Made by a program: the position numbers and the translations under genes. Source: Paenibacillus barcinonensis (GTDB lineage: Bacteria > Bacillota > Bacilli > Paenibacillales > Paenibacillaceae). From it: a DNA stretch of 64,000 nt. This document shows, one piece after another, positions 29,126 through 38,002 of the stretch. The notes beneath the pieces are model-generated. The model was given only the letters and a program-made list of their open reading frames with translations, had not been told where the DNA came from and made no database searches. The DNA lies in assembly GCF_003217495.1 (NCBI RefSeq), contig NZ_QJSW01000007.1, positions 1 through 64,000 on the forward strand. Reading direction: 5' to 3'. The stretch's first letter is position 1. Each line of letters starts with the position of its first letter.

Positions 29126-29705
29126 AACGGGTATGCCATTCCCGAATGGCTGAATAGAGACTGCTGGATATAATTTCAGACATGCGCATGACTAGACTAA
29201 GTCGTGTATTCTGGAGCACAAAGTATTCCATAAAACCGCCGACGTTAACGATACCTGTCAGATGGATATCGCCGACCGGCGGTAATTCTTTATTTACCCC
29301 TGCGCCAGGCTTGAGAGGGCCGTTTACGACCTGAATACAGCCCACACTGGAGGATTGGCCGAGACAAGCATCAATGCCGATTACATATGGATTGTGATGG
29401 GTTTCGTAAATCTTCTGAAGTGTATCCTGCAAATTAACCGCATGCACCGGTTCATCGAGCGTACCATACAGGTGAAACAGAGGGCTGTCCCATTTGGCGA
29501 GTGACGTACCCACCAGAGGTCCAAGGCAATCGCCGGTAGAGCGGTCTGTGCCGATGCAGACGATGACTACATTTTGCAGGGAATGCGCCTTGTAGAGATG
29601 AAACATCAAACGATGTACAATAGCAGAATGCACGCCTGGCTCGGTGTGAGGTATTTTCAAACTAGTCATATCTTGTGACGAAAAGGAACGCGAAGTAGGA
29701 TTCAT
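29100..29705 (-). CDS. yyaC: Sporulation protein YyaC (DUF1256, GPR-like fold)
   Basis: 201 aa. Recognised by IVCIGTDRSTGDCLGPLVGT, GTLDEPVHAVNL, IGIDACLGQ and VGDIHLTGIVNVGGF, which define YyaC, a paralogue of the germination protease GPR with a related fold. In Bacillus the gene is sporulation-controlled. ATG at 29705 with AAGGATAG upstream; an upstream frame to 29816 has no ribosome site. It is encoded head-on to the rightward fork, convergent with DUF4446 and divergent from DUF3343. This is strong support for a spore former. Confidence 0.9.
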   Translation of the reverse strand: MNPTSRSFSSQDMTSLKIPHTEPGVHSAIVHRLMFHLYKAHSLQNVVIVCIGTDRSTGDCLGPLVGTSLAKWDSPLFHLYGTLDEPVHAVNLQDTLQKIYETHHNPYVIGIDACLGQSSSVGCIQVVNGPLKPGAGVNKELPPVGDIHLTGIVNVGGFMEYFVLQNTRLSLVMRMSEIISSSLYSAIREWHTRSTLLAVPE

Positions 29706-29830
29706 AGGATCTATCCTTTCCCTTGGAATAGTAGTAACAGTATATGGAAAGGTAGAGTGTTTTATACTTCGGAAGGACAGGCTTTTTGCTTTTGGGAAGA
29801 GAGCCGGCCATAGCATGAAAGGAGCAGAAT

Positions 29831-30094
29831 ATGGACGAATGGATCGATGATTGGATGCTGATTGCTTTTGACTCTACACAACAGGCTTTGCGAGCAGAGA
29901 TGCTGCTGGAGTTCGCCGAGATCGAGATTGACTTGTTTCCGACCCCTAAGGAGATTACTGCAGGATGTGCTCTGTGTATTCAATTTCCCAAAGAGGATTT
30001 GCCACGCGTACAGAAAATTATTCGGGATGAGTTTGTTGAGATTCGCGGCCTCTATTTCAAAACGGAAGACAGCTATGATAACATACCGATGTAG
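29831..30094 (+). CDS. DUF3343 family protein (Se/S-carrier-like)
   Basis: 87 aa. Motifs WMLIAFDSTQQALRAEMLL and TAGCALCIQF fit DUF3343, whose members are described as putative Se/S carrier-like proteins. The CALC motif supplies two cysteines. It is preceded by AAAGGAG and lies 14 nt before the MscS gene. It may serve the class V aminotransferase at 27.3 kb, but the function is not established. Confidence 0.8.
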   Translation: MDEWIDDWMLIAFDSTQQALRAEMLLEFAEIEIDLFPTPKEITAGCALCIQFPKEDLPRVQKIIRDEFVEIRGLYFKTEDSYDNIPM

Positions 30095-30108
30095 AGGAGA
30101 GATCAGGC

Positions 30109-31053
30109 ATGGGGCCTTTTTACTTTGCTCAAGGAAAGCAAGAATCAGATACTGCTACACAGGCAGTGAGTAACGCCATTCGCTGGACGGATAAGGTATG
30201 GGACAAAATTTCAGATGCGGATATGTGGCTTAACATCATGTTCAGTTCGATCCGCATCCTGATTATTTTTATTATTACGCGTATTGTGATTAAAGTGGTG
30301 TACCGGATTATTGATCGCTCTATGGCTCGTAAACAGGAAGGCAAAATTCGTGTGAATCCCCGTAGATTCGTAACGATTGGAGAGCTGTTAAAAAATGCGA
30401 CCTCGATAACCTGTAATTTCATTATGATTCTGTTACTGCTATCGGAGATTGATATTCAGGTCGGTCCTTTACTTGCCAGTGCCGGTGTACTAGGACTTGC
30501 CATTGGTTTTGGTGCTCAGGGTTTGGTGAAGGACGTGATCACCGGATTCTTCATTATTTTAGAGGATCAATTTGCCGTAGGGGACGTTATCCAGACAGGG
30601 TCGTATAAGGGAACGGTTGAGGTTATTGGGCTAAGAACCACCAAACTTGTAAGCTGGCAGGGGGAAGTTCACATTATTCCGAACGGCACGATTGCAAGTG
30701 TGACTAATTATTCCATGTCCAATTCCTTGGCGGTCGTTGATATCCCGATGAAGGCCGATCTGACACTAGATGAGTCTGTACATCTGGTGAAGCAGTCACT
30801 GGCTGGGATCGAGGAGCGCAATCTGAATATCGTGAAGGTTCCTGATGTGTTGGGTATACAGTCCATGTCAACCTCGGAATATGTTATTCGTATTGTATCT
30901 GAATGTATGCCCAATTCGAGAGCTTCGGTGGAAAGGCAGATCCAAGGTGATGTGAAGAAAATTTTGGAGTATCATGAGAGAAGCAAGCAGGCTGCATTGG
31001 AACAGGCCGCTGCGCTGGATAATGATGAGGGAGATGGTGCAGGTGGAGCGTAA
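30109..31053 (+). CDS. Mechanosensitive channel, MscS family
   Basis: 314 aa. Transmembrane segments lie near residues 43-65, 95-115 and 120-145. The pore-lining helix is represented by ASAGVLGLAIGFGAQGLVKDVITG with the Gly/Ala knob pattern, followed by DQFAVGDVIQTG, GTVEVIGLRTT and IPNGTI of the beta domain. It opens on hypo-osmotic shock. The C-terminus is short, Ala/Asp-rich. It overlaps the DUF951 gene by 11 nt. Confidence 0.9.
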   Translation: MGPFYFAQGKQESDTATQAVSNAIRWTDKVWDKISDADMWLNIMFSSIRILIIFIITRIVIKVVYRIIDRSMARKQEGKIRVNPRRFVTIGELLKNATSITCNFIMILLLLSEIDIQVGPLLASAGVLGLAIGFGAQGLVKDVITGFFIILEDQFAVGDVIQTGSYKGTVEVIGLRTTKLVSWQGEVHIIPNGTIASVTNYSMSNSLAVVDIPMKADLTLDESVHLVKQSLAGIEERNLNIVKVPDVLGIQSMSTSEYVIRIVSECMPNSRASVERQIQGDVKKILEYHERSKQAALEQAAALDNDEGDGAGGA

Positions 31054-31252
31054 AGTTTTCCAGCTTGGAGATATTGTGCAGATGAAAAAGCAGCACCCCT
31101 GTGGCAGCAATGAGATGGAAATCATTCGCATGGGTATGGATATACGGATCAAATGTGTTGGCTGCAAACACAGCGTGTTAATTCCTAGAGCCAAGTTTGA
31201 GAAAAATATGAAAAAAGTGCTGCGTTCCGCAGAAGAAAACGCGGAATCCTGA
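31043..31252 (+). CDS. DUF951 family protein (YyzM-like)
   Basis: 69 aa. FQLGDIVQMKKQHPCGSNEMEIIRMGMDIRIKCVGC is the core of DUF951, a small beta-barrel-like family of unknown role found near the origin in Firmicutes. The paired cysteines (KCVGCKH) and HPCG could bind metal. GTG 31043 is preferred because GGGAG lies 9 nt upstream; an ATG at 31034 is too close to that site. Co-transcription with mscS is likely. Confidence 0.85.
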   Translation: MERKVFQLGDIVQMKKQHPCGSNEMEIIRMGMDIRIKCVGCKHSVLIPRAKFEKNMKKVLRSAEENAES

Positions 31253-31369
31253 GGCTCTGACGCGTAAGCGAATGGCTGTTTTGCAGCCCGAATCAATTAT
31301 ATCAGCACATGGATGGAGTGAACGTTATATGCTCGAAAATAACGTTTACATGCAGGCGGGGCATAGGTA

Positions 31370-31398
31370 TTGCAATCCTTCTGCAAGCATGATATAAT
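31370..31398 (+). promoter_or_regulatory. tRNA-Ser promoter
   Basis: -35 TTGCAA (31370-31375) and a perfect -10 TATAAT (31393-31398) are 17 bp apart, ending 12 nt before the tRNA. Confidence 0.75.
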
Positions 31399-31410
31399 CA
31401 ATTTTGCTGC

Positions 31411-31501
31411 GGAAAGGTACCCAAGAGGCCCAAGGGGGCTGACTCGAAATCAGCTAGGCGTGTCACAGCGTGCGTGGGTTCGAATCCCACCCTTTCCGCC
31501 A
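31411..31501 (+). tRNA. tRNA-Ser (anticodon CGA)
   Basis: The acceptor GGAAAGG pairs with CCTTTCC and G is the discriminator, with CCA encoded (31499-31501). The anticodon stem GCTGA/TCAGC carries loop CTCGAAA, giving anticodon CGA for UCG codons. A long variable arm (class II) and the GGTTCGAATCC T-arm are present. It has its own promoter and terminator. Confidence 0.96.
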
Positions 31502-31577
31502 CTTCACTTTTTTACTTAGTGGTAACTACAAATGTTTATATAAGCTCCTGGAATGGAGTTTTGAACTATAGGATGCA

Positions 31578-31610
31578 GAGAGCCTTCCATTGGGAAGGTT
31601 CTTTTTTTAT
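31578..31610 (+). terminator. Rho-independent terminator after tRNA-Ser
   Basis: AGCCTTCC-ATT-GGGAAGGT hairpin followed by a run of seven T residues. Confidence 0.8.
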
Positions 31611-31621
31611 TGTTTTGTGAA

Positions 31622-31652
31622 TGAAAAAATAAAGAGCCCCGAAGGGCTCTCT
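31622..31652 (-). terminator. Rho-independent terminator, minus strand
   Basis: GAGAGCCC-TTCG-GGGCTCTTTATTTTTT on the minus strand, with a stable UUCG loop. The nearest minus-strand gene ends 250 nt away (yjzC-like), so this either ends a long 3' untranslated region or belongs to an unrecognised transcript in 31653-31903. Confidence 0.75.
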
Positions 31653-31903
31653 ATCCGGCGGCACAGGTTTAGTCAGATCACAATCGGTCGTAACGACAGA
31701 AACGTTGGCTGTACTGCATGCTTGCAATACGTGTGCTTCAGAACAAGGTCTTACACACCCATATGCTTCTTATATTACGTGATGCATCTCCAACAGCGAA
31801 AAATCGGCTTCGTTGTCCAACGGAACCACACCTCTCTTGTGTACCGCCTGATTGTATTATGTGCATATTGAGTTTTTATATACGTGAACAATACGAAAAT
31901 ATT

Positions 31904-32098
31904 TTAGTGCACCCGAGCCTTGGTCAGCTTTTTCCACTTGCGGTTATGGTTGCTGGTTTCCGGGAAGGCTTCGCCTTTCTTCAACGTAACTCGCTTAGGA
32001 TTGTTAATTTCCGTATGAAAACTGTTCTCTCCGACTTCCGTGTACTCTCCATCGTTCGGTGCTTTATCACCTGGTTCAAATTCGGTTCGTTCACCCAT
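31904..32098 (-). CDS. YjzC-like small protein
   Basis: 64 aa, MGERTEFEPGDKAPNDGEY... with GEAFPETSNHNRKW, which resembles the YjzC family of Bacillaceae, of unknown function. It is polar, without membrane segments. AAGGAGG lies about 11 nt before the ATG. It is head-on to the fork. No longer frame competes on either strand. Confidence 0.75.
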   Translation of the reverse strand: MGERTEFEPGDKAPNDGEYTEVGENSFHTEINNPKRVTLKKGEAFPETSNHNRKWKKLTKARVH

Positions 32099-32208
32099 AT
32101 CAAACAGCCTCCTTAACAGAATGAGATCAGTGTTGCTTCTATAGTGTGTTCAAGTTATGGACTGATCATGTTGGAGAATATGTACCAATCTGCACAGGGA
32201 ACGTTTGC

Positions 32209-32237
32209 TTGCATTTCGTCTGGAGATTTGTTATATT
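32209..32237 (+). promoter_or_regulatory. rpsF operon promoter
   Basis: -35 TTGCAT (32209-32214) and -10 TATATT (32232-32237), 17 bp apart, about 75 nt upstream of rpsF. Confidence 0.65.
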
Positions 32238-32244
32238 AATATAG

Positions 32245-32305
32245 TTCGAGTTTGTGCTCGTTCCTTGCTCTCAACCTGGATTGAGGGCCAGAGTCCATAA
32301 GGAGG
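32245..32305 (+). promoter_or_regulatory. Candidate S6:S18 ribosomal-protein leader
   Basis: The rpsF 5' leader contains GAGTTTGTGCTC and CTCAA-CCTGGA-TTGAG hairpins ahead of the ribosome site. Many Firmicute rpsF operons carry an autoregulatory leader bound by the S6:S18 complex; position fits, but I could not confirm the conserved CCG bulge by eye. Confidence 0.3.
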
Positions 32306-32313
32306 TGAAAATT

Positions 32314-32607
32314 ATGCGCAAATATGAAGTGATGTACATTATTCGTCCTGACGTTGAGCAAGAAGTTGTTCAAGCTACAGTCGATAAATTCCAAGGCATC
32401 ATCTCCAACGGCGGTGGTGAGGTTACAGCTCACGACGTTATGGGTAAACGCCGTCTTGCGTATGAGATCAAGAAATTCCGTGATGGTGTTTATGTTCTGG
32501 TACACTTCACTGCTGAACCAGCAGTAGTTACTGAGCTTGAGCGTCTCATGAAAATTTCCGACGAAGTTATTCGTTATCTCATTACTAACGACGTTAAGTC
32601 TGCCTAA
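32314..32607 (+). CDS. rpsF: 30S ribosomal protein S6
   Basis: 97 aa. RKYEVMYIIRPDVEQE, GKRRLAYEIKKFRDGVYVLVHF and EVIRYLITND are typical S6 elements. S6 binds S18 in the platform of the small subunit, and rpsR lies downstream. GGAGGTGAAAATT precedes the ATG. First gene of rpsF-ssb-rpsR. A frame that opens 20 codons upstream has no ribosome site and lacks conservation. Confidence 0.97.
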   Translation: MRKYEVMYIIRPDVEQEVVQATVDKFQGIISNGGGEVTAHDVMGKRRLAYEIKKFRDGVYVLVHFTAEPAVVTELERLMKISDEVIRYLITNDVKSA

Positions 32608-32659
32608 GACAATTAACTCGTGATTATCGCACCAATACGCTCAGAAGGAGGGGATTACA

Positions 32660-33142
32660 TTGTTGAACCGTGTCATTCTGATCGGCCGGTTAACCCGGGA
32701 TCCTGAATTGCGTTACACTCCAGCAGGAGTAGCCGTGACACAATTTACTTTGGCCGTAGACAGACCGTTTACAAGCCAGGGGGGAGAGCGGGAAGCAGAT
32801 TTTATTCCGGTCGTAACCTGGAGACAGCTTGCTGAGACCTGTGCAAACTATTTGCGTAAAGGTCGTCTGGCTGCAGTCGAAGGACGCATTCAAGTACGGA
32901 ACTACGAAAATAACGAAGGTAAACGTGTATACGTGACCGAAGTCATTGCCGATAATGTTCGTTTCTTGGAGTCAGCTAACCGTGATGGCGGTGGCGGCGG
33001 GGGACAACCTATGCGTGAAGAGCCTTCTTATGGAGGCGGCGGACGTGCCAGCAACAATAATGCTGCGCGTAGCAACAATCAGGATCCTTTTTCCGATGAC
33101 GGAAAACCGATTGATATATCGGATGATGATTTGCCATTTTAA
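32660..33142 (+). CDS. ssb: Single-stranded DNA-binding protein
   Basis: 160 aa, TTG start with AAGGAGGGG upstream; a second TTG follows immediately. An OB fold (about 1-108) starts [22 protein letters not shown] and contains [28 protein letters not shown] Gly/Asn-rich linker follows, and the acidic tip SDDDLPF recruits repair and replication partners. It lies between the two small-subunit ribosomal genes, the common Firmicute arrangement. Confidence 0.97.
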   Translation: MLNRVILIGRLTRDPELRYTPAGVAVTQFTLAVDRPFTSQGGEREADFIPVVTWRQLAETCANYLRKGRLAAVEGRIQVRNYENNEGKRVYVTEVIADNVRFLESANRDGGGGGGQPMREEPSYGGGGRASNNNAARSNNQDPFSDDGKPIDISDDDLPF

Positions 33143-33199
33143 CGTGAGCCGATACTCGTTACGAGATATGGGTTACATGATAGGAAAGGACTGAAAAGC

Positions 33200-33469
33200 A
33201 TGGGCTTCAAGCAAAGAGAAGGCGGAGACGATAAAAGACCGGCACGTCGTGGTGGTCGCAACAAACGTCGTAAAGTGTGCTTCTTCACAGCGAACAAAAT
33301 CACTCACATCGACTATAAAGATACGGACTTGCTTCGTAAATTTATCAGCGAACGTGGAAAAATTTTGCCACGCCGTGTAACAGGTACTAGCGCTAAATAT
33401 CAACGCATGCTGACGATTGCAATCAAACGCTCCCGTCAAATCGCATTGCTGCCATACACAACTGAGTAG
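33200..33469 (+). CDS. rpsR: 30S ribosomal protein S18
   Basis: 89 aa. [36 protein letters not shown] is the S18 core. The N-terminus is very basic. Last gene of rpsF-ssb-rpsR, followed by a terminator. Confidence 0.97.
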   Translation: MGFKQREGGDDKRPARRGGRNKRRKVCFFTANKITHIDYKDTDLLRKFISERGKILPRRVTGTSAKYQRMLTIAIKRSRQIALLPYTTE

Positions 33470-33493
33470 TTTCTACTCAGTTTGCATACAAGA

Positions 33494-33523
33494 GCAGTCG
33501 GCTTATAGCCGGCTGCTTTTTTG
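33494..33523 (+). terminator. Rho-independent terminator after rpsR
   Basis: GCAGTCGGC-TTATA-GCCGGCTGC followed by six T residues. Confidence 0.85.
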
Positions 33524-33716
33524 TGTTTTTGAACATCTGCTGCAGGAACAGTTCTTATGAAAATTAGAGAAAATGAAAACGTATAATCATGTATTGTTTA
33601 CAAAAGAAGCTTTCAAAAGGGAGATGAATTATAATAGAGTATAACTAGTCGTGAAAAAAAATTTGCTATGCAGCATGTGAATAAGGATTGAATCAGAAAT
33701 AACATCGGGAGAGTAT

Positions 33717-34316
33717 ATGAATTCTATACAGCGTAAGGAAAAATTACGAAGAAGGAAAAGCTTGAGGAACTGGATCATTGCAACAATGTTTATATCTATA
33801 GTATATCTATGGTTACAGCAAAAAGGAGATATGGGTGAGTTATGGCCGGATCAGACGCAGACGATCCCCGAACCGATGCCTATCACGGGATTACATCCGG
33901 TGGTTGCTGAGAACGAGGGTGTACTGGTTCGTATGGCGGCGAGGCGTGGTATTCATGTTGTAATTACACATGGGTACAGGAGTGTGGAAGAACAGGATGC
34001 ACTCTTTGCCCAGGGACGATCCACATCAGGAAATATTGTTACGAATGCAAGAGGAGGGGAGTCCTATCACAACTATGGGCTTGCCATTGATTTTGCCTTA
34101 AAAACTCCTGAGGGAGATATCGTGTGGGATATGGAACGTGATGATAATGGCAATGGGAAAGCGGATTGGATGGAAGTTGTAGCTTTGGCGAAAGAGATGG
34201 GATTTACCTGGGGCGGCGACTGGACGGACTTTCCAGATTATCCTCATCTGCAGATGGACTTTGGTTTAAGCATCCGTGATCTGAAGCGTGGGAAAAGACC
34301 TCCAGCTGCGCCATAA
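33717..34316 (+). CDS. M15-family cell-wall peptidase, membrane-anchored
   Basis: 199 aa. An N-terminal basic segment and one membrane helix (about 18-35) precede a zinc peptidase domain like CwlK/VanY: HVVITHGYRSVEEQDALFAQGR, SYHNYGLAIDF (first His and Asp zinc ligands) and DYPHLQMDFG (last His). It should cut peptide bonds in peptidoglycan stems. Between the zinc motifs lies DDNGNGKADWME, with acidic or Asn residues at the 1-3-5-9-12 positions of a calcium loop. Which bond it cuts (L-Ala-D-Glu or D-Ala-D-Ala) cannot be told. It is monocistronic. Confidence 0.82.
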   Translation: MNSIQRKEKLRRRKSLRNWIIATMFISIVYLWLQQKGDMGELWPDQTQTIPEPMPITGLHPVVAENEGVLVRMAARRGIHVVITHGYRSVEEQDALFAQGRSTSGNIVTNARGGESYHNYGLAIDFALKTPEGDIVWDMERDDNGNGKADWMEVVALAKEMGFTWGGDWTDFPDYPHLQMDFGLSIRDLKRGKRPPAAP

Positions 34317-34358
34317 TGAGATATTATATAATATTCGTTTTTATGTATAAATATTAGA

Positions 34359-34388
34359 AAAGTCCTGCGTATCGTAGGACTTTTTTCT
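34359..34388 (+). terminator. Rho-independent terminator after the M15 peptidase
   Basis: AGTCCTGCG-TAT-CGTAGGACT with one G-T pair, followed by TTTTTT. Confidence 0.75.
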
Positions 34389-35059
34389 TTCTTTTGTAAA
34401 ATAAATGTACAAAAGTGACAATTAACTCTTTACAGCAACAAATAAATAAAACTATACTAGAATAACTAGATTTTGACGCTTTCCTTACAAATGTTGCATA
34501 GATGCTTATCGTAGCGCTATTGGATTCTTAAAATACATTTCTTTTTAATCGACAAAATCCCCCTATATATGACATGTAAATTACATATTTATGTTATTCA
34601 GTGTGAGCATAATCATAAAAAATACAATAGGTGTTATATATATGTTATATATAGACCTTGAGAGCTTGGCAAAACTCACTCCTGCTATCTATCAGAATTA
34701 GCCCCCACATGAACGATTAAACCTTGTCAAACCTTAATAATCCTCGATATAGATACCTTTTGGTTAAAACTAATACCCAAAACTATAGTAAAGAAAACAT
34801 TTATTCCAAGAAACACAAAATAATGATTGACGTTAGCTAAAATTACACGTATGATTACAGTAATTATTTGTAATTATAATTCCGCTAGGAATTATCAACA
34901 TTAATTGACCAATGGTTTAAATTGATTCTTATAATCTGGATTCTGTCTACGAAAAGGCAATTTGTATACATTTTTGTTCATTTTTAAAAGAACATAGAAA
35001 TATACAGTGGATGCATTCATTTACTCACGAATACAGTCTGCGGAATTTACGGGGTTAGG
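34389..35059. other. AT-rich gene-free region upstream of the peptide transporter
   Basis: About 670 bp with very low G+C and short TATATA-type repeats near 34635-34655. No reading frame is convincing on either strand. A weak promoter candidate, TTGACC (34905-34910) and TATAAT (34930-34935), has a long 19-bp spacer. I could not identify a known riboswitch or a T-box. Confidence 0.5.
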
Positions 35060-36067
35060 GTGATTGATTTGAATAATGAGCTATTGGAAGTCAAGGAACT
35101 TACTACATCATTCAGAATTGAAGATGATTATTATGCAGCAGTTGACCACGTGAACCTTAAAGTTAAAAAAAATGAAGTATTGGCTATTGTAGGTGAGTCC
35201 GGCTCAGGTAAAAGTGCTTTTGCATTCTCGCTGATGGGCCTACACAATAAAGCCAAAATCGAAGGCCAAATTCTCTACAAAGGGCAGGATATCGCTAATC
35301 TCCCTCCAAGTCAGATGAACAAACTGCGTGGAAAAGAAATAGCCATGATTTTTCAGGACCCTTTATCCGCACTCAATCCTCTCATGATCATAGGTGAACA
35401 GATTGAAGAGATTCTTACGCTTCATCAACCGAAGCTGTCTTCAAAGGAAAAGAAAGATAAGGTTATTCACTTATTGGACCAAGTAGGGATTGCTCGTCCC
35501 GAACAATTATACAAGCAATATCCCCACGAATTATCTGGTGGCATGAGACAGCGTGTTGTTATTGCGATAGCGATAGCGAACAAGCCGGAGCTGCTGATTG
35601 CCGATGAACCGACAACAGCGCTTGACGTTACGATTCAGTTGCAAATTCTTGAATTGATTCGCGAGTTGAAGCACGAAATTAATGCGGGCATTATTCTTAT
35701 CACCCACGATCTTGGTGTTGTAGCCGAGATGGCAGATCGGGTTGCAGTAATGTACGCAGGTGAAATTGTTGAAATAGCGGATATCGTAACACTCATGACA
35801 AACGCAAAGCATCCATACACAAGATCATTGCTGAACTCTATTCCTACTATAACCGAAGAAAAATCCAAGTTGCATGTTATTCAAGGTATTGTACCATCGC
35901 TCAAAAATCTTCCTCGACAAGGCTGCCGCTTTAAGGCGCGTATTCCTTGGATCAGCGAATCAGCTCACGAAGAAAACCCGCAAATGCATGAAATTGCACC
36001 AGGTCACTTCGTAAGGTGTACCTGCTATCAGCATTTTCATTTCCCTGATCAAGCGGAGGAGGAATAA
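35060..36067 (+). CDS. Oligopeptide ABC transporter ATP-binding protein (OppD/AppD-like)
   Basis: 335 aa. ABC ATPase with Walker A GESGSGKSA, Q-loop IFQDPLSALNP, signature LSGGMRQR, Walker B LLIADEPTTALD and H-loop ITHD. The C-terminal extension has GCRFKARIPW...FVRCTCY, the cysteine-containing element of peptide-transport ATPases, which can hold an Fe-S cluster. Start GTG 35060 or TTG 35069; AGGGTG sits 6 nt before the TTG, so the latter may be real. First gene of an operon D-F-B-C-A, similar to the ATPase-first app order of Bacillus. Confidence 0.93.
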   Translation: MIDLNNELLEVKELTTSFRIEDDYYAAVDHVNLKVKKNEVLAIVGESGSGKSAFAFSLMGLHNKAKIEGQILYKGQDIANLPPSQMNKLRGKEIAMIFQDPLSALNPLMIIGEQIEEILTLHQPKLSSKEKKDKVIHLLDQVGIARPEQLYKQYPHELSGGMRQRVVIAIAIANKPELLIADEPTTALDVTIQLQILELIRELKHEINAGIILITHDLGVVAEMADRVAVMYAGEIVEIADIVTLMTNAKHPYTRSLLNSIPTITEEKSKLHVIQGIVPSLKNLPRQGCRFKARIPWISESAHEENPQMHEIAPGHFVRCTCYQHFHFPDQAEEE

Positions 36068-36071
36068 CATA

Positions 36072-37004
36072 ATGGCATTACTCGAAGTAGAGGGACTCAA
36101 GATACACTTTCCAATTCGCGGAGGATTACTTAAACGGGAGATTGGCAGCGTCAAGGCTGTTGATGATGTCAGCTTCTCCATCGGAGAGGGCCAGACATAT
36201 GGTCTTGTTGGAGAATCAGGCTCAGGCAAGACTACAACAGGTAGAGCTGTAATTGGTCTGAACCATGTAACGGCAGGAAAAATTTTATTTAACGGCAAGG
36301 ATTTAACCCGAGAACGACGTAAAGATCGTCAGCTCCAGCGGGATGTGCAGATGATTTTTCAAGATCCGTATTCCTCGCTTAATCCTAAGAAGAGGGTTTT
36401 GGATATCATTGCTGAGCCTCTTCGTAACTATGAACGTCTGACGGCAACAGAAGAGAAGAGACAGGTCGCAAGTTTGCTGGAAAAGGTAGGGCTTAGTCCC
36501 GAATCCATCTACAAATACCCGCATGAATTTTCAGGCGGGCAGCGACAGCGGATTGGGATTGCTCGTGCCATTGCTCTCAAGCCGAAGCTGATTATCGCTG
36601 ACGAGCCAGTATCCGCACTTGATGTATCTGTACAAGCTCAGGTACTCAACTTTATGCAAGAGATTCAGAAGGAACTCAATCTAACGTATCTGTTTATCAG
36701 TCATGATCTTGGCATTATACGCCATATGTGTGACCAGATCGGAATTATGTATAAAGGTCGATATGTAGAACAAGGGACGACAGATGATATTTTTGAAAAT
36801 CCCCAGCATATTTACACGAAGCGTCTTATCGCAGCAATTCCGGATATGGACCCGACCAAACGTGAGGAAATGATTGCTTTCCGACAACAGATCAAATCCG
36901 AGTATGAAAACTCATACCGCAATTTCTTCGATGAGGAAGGGCTTGCTTATTCGCTCCAATCCATTTCCGATACTCACCGGGTAGCTCTACCTCAGAAAGG
37001 TTGA
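36072..37004 (+). CDS. Oligopeptide ABC transporter ATP-binding protein (OppF/AppF-like)
   Basis: 310 aa. Walker A GESGSGKTT, Q-loop IFQDPYSSLNPKK, signature FSGGQRQR, Walker B LIIADEPVSALD, H-loop ISHD. It forms the second ATPase of the heterodimer with the gene 4 nt upstream. SLNPKK is typical for the F-type subunit. It begins almost at once after the D gene and precedes the permease gene by 7 nt. Confidence 0.93.
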   Translation: MALLEVEGLKIHFPIRGGLLKREIGSVKAVDDVSFSIGEGQTYGLVGESGSGKTTTGRAVIGLNHVTAGKILFNGKDLTRERRKDRQLQRDVQMIFQDPYSSLNPKKRVLDIIAEPLRNYERLTATEEKRQVASLLEKVGLSPESIYKYPHEFSGGQRQRIGIARAIALKPKLIIADEPVSALDVSVQAQVLNFMQEIQKELNLTYLFISHDLGIIRHMCDQIGIMYKGRYVEQGTTDDIFENPQHIYTKRLIAAIPDMDPTKREEMIAFRQQIKSEYENSYRNFFDEEGLAYSLQSISDTHRVALPQKG

Positions 37005-37011
37005 AGGCCAT

Positions 37012-37974
37012 ATGTGGAAAACTATTGTACGCCGAATATTTATTATGATTCCCCAAATATTTTTGCTTAGCATTCTTGTCTTCCTGATGGCCAAAGCCAT
37101 GCCAGGAGACGCATTGACCGGGCTGCTTGATCCGAGTATTGACCCGAAAGCGCTGGAAGAGCAGCGTGAACGACTGGGACTGAACAATCCATGGTATGTG
37201 CAGTATTGGGACTGGATCAGTCATGCTGCAATCGGTGACTTTGGACAATCCTTCCGTTTCAAAATGCCAGTAACCGACCTTATCGGTCAACGGATTGCCA
37301 ACACGTTCTGGCTTGCTTTGGCAACGCTCATTCTTACGTATCTTATCGCGATCCCGCTCGGTATTATTAGCGGACGTTACAACGATACGTGGTCTGACCG
37401 TTTGATTACAGGTTATACATACCTGGGATTTGCAGCACCGCTGTTTATCTTCGCTCTGGTTATGGTCTGGATTTTCGGCTTCCGTTTTGGCTGGTTCCCG
37501 ACTGGAGGAAGTGTGGCACCGGGCCTCACGCCAGGCACATTTGAATATGTGATAAGTAAAATTCATCACTTGCTCCTGCCGGCACTATCCATGGCATTAA
37601 TCTCTACCGTATCCACGGTACAATATTTGCGCAGTGAGATCATCGACATCAAACACAAGGAATTTGTGCTTACGGCGAGAGCCAAGGGTGCTTCAGAATC
37701 CCGAATCTACAACAGACATATTTTGCGAAACTCCCTGTTGCCGATTGCAGCATTTTTCGGATATGAGATTACGGGGCTGATTGGTGGGACCATTTTTATC
37801 GAAAGTATATTCAGTTATCCGGGTATGGGGCAGTTGTTCCTGAATTCCATCTCGCTACGGGATTTCAGTGTTGTTACAGCACTCGTATTATTATACGGAA
37901 TTGCTACGATTCTAGGATCGTTGCTGTCTGATATTATTCTGGGATTGGTCGATCCGCGTATTCGCATTAAGTAA
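37012..37974 (+). CDS. Oligopeptide ABC transporter permease (OppB-like)
   Basis: 320 aa, six predicted membrane helices. N-terminal MWKTIVRRIFIMIPQIFLLSILVF and GDALTGLLDP..GLNNPWYVQYWDWISHAAIGDFGQSF are typical of the B-type subunit. The cytoplasmic EAA-like loop is KEFVLTARAKGASESRIYNRHILRNSLLP. Channel half facing the C-type permease. Confidence 0.92.
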   Translation: MWKTIVRRIFIMIPQIFLLSILVFLMAKAMPGDALTGLLDPSIDPKALEEQRERLGLNNPWYVQYWDWISHAAIGDFGQSFRFKMPVTDLIGQRIANTFWLALATLILTYLIAIPLGIISGRYNDTWSDRLITGYTYLGFAAPLFIFALVMVWIFGFRFGWFPTGGSVAPGLTPGTFEYVISKIHHLLLPALSMALISTVSTVQYLRSEIIDIKHKEFVLTARAKGASESRIYNRHILRNSLLPIAAFFGYEITGLIGGTIFIESIFSYPGMGQLFLNSISLRDFSVVTALVLLYGIATILGSLLSDIILGLVDPRIRIK

Positions 37975-38002
37975 GAACTTGAAGATTTCGGGGTGAAAAC
38001 AG

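Noticed and set aside
31718..32116. 132-aa plus-strand frame opposite the yjzC-like gene
   Set aside because: No ribosome binding site and skewed composition; the minus strand has a short gene with a good AAGGAGG site.
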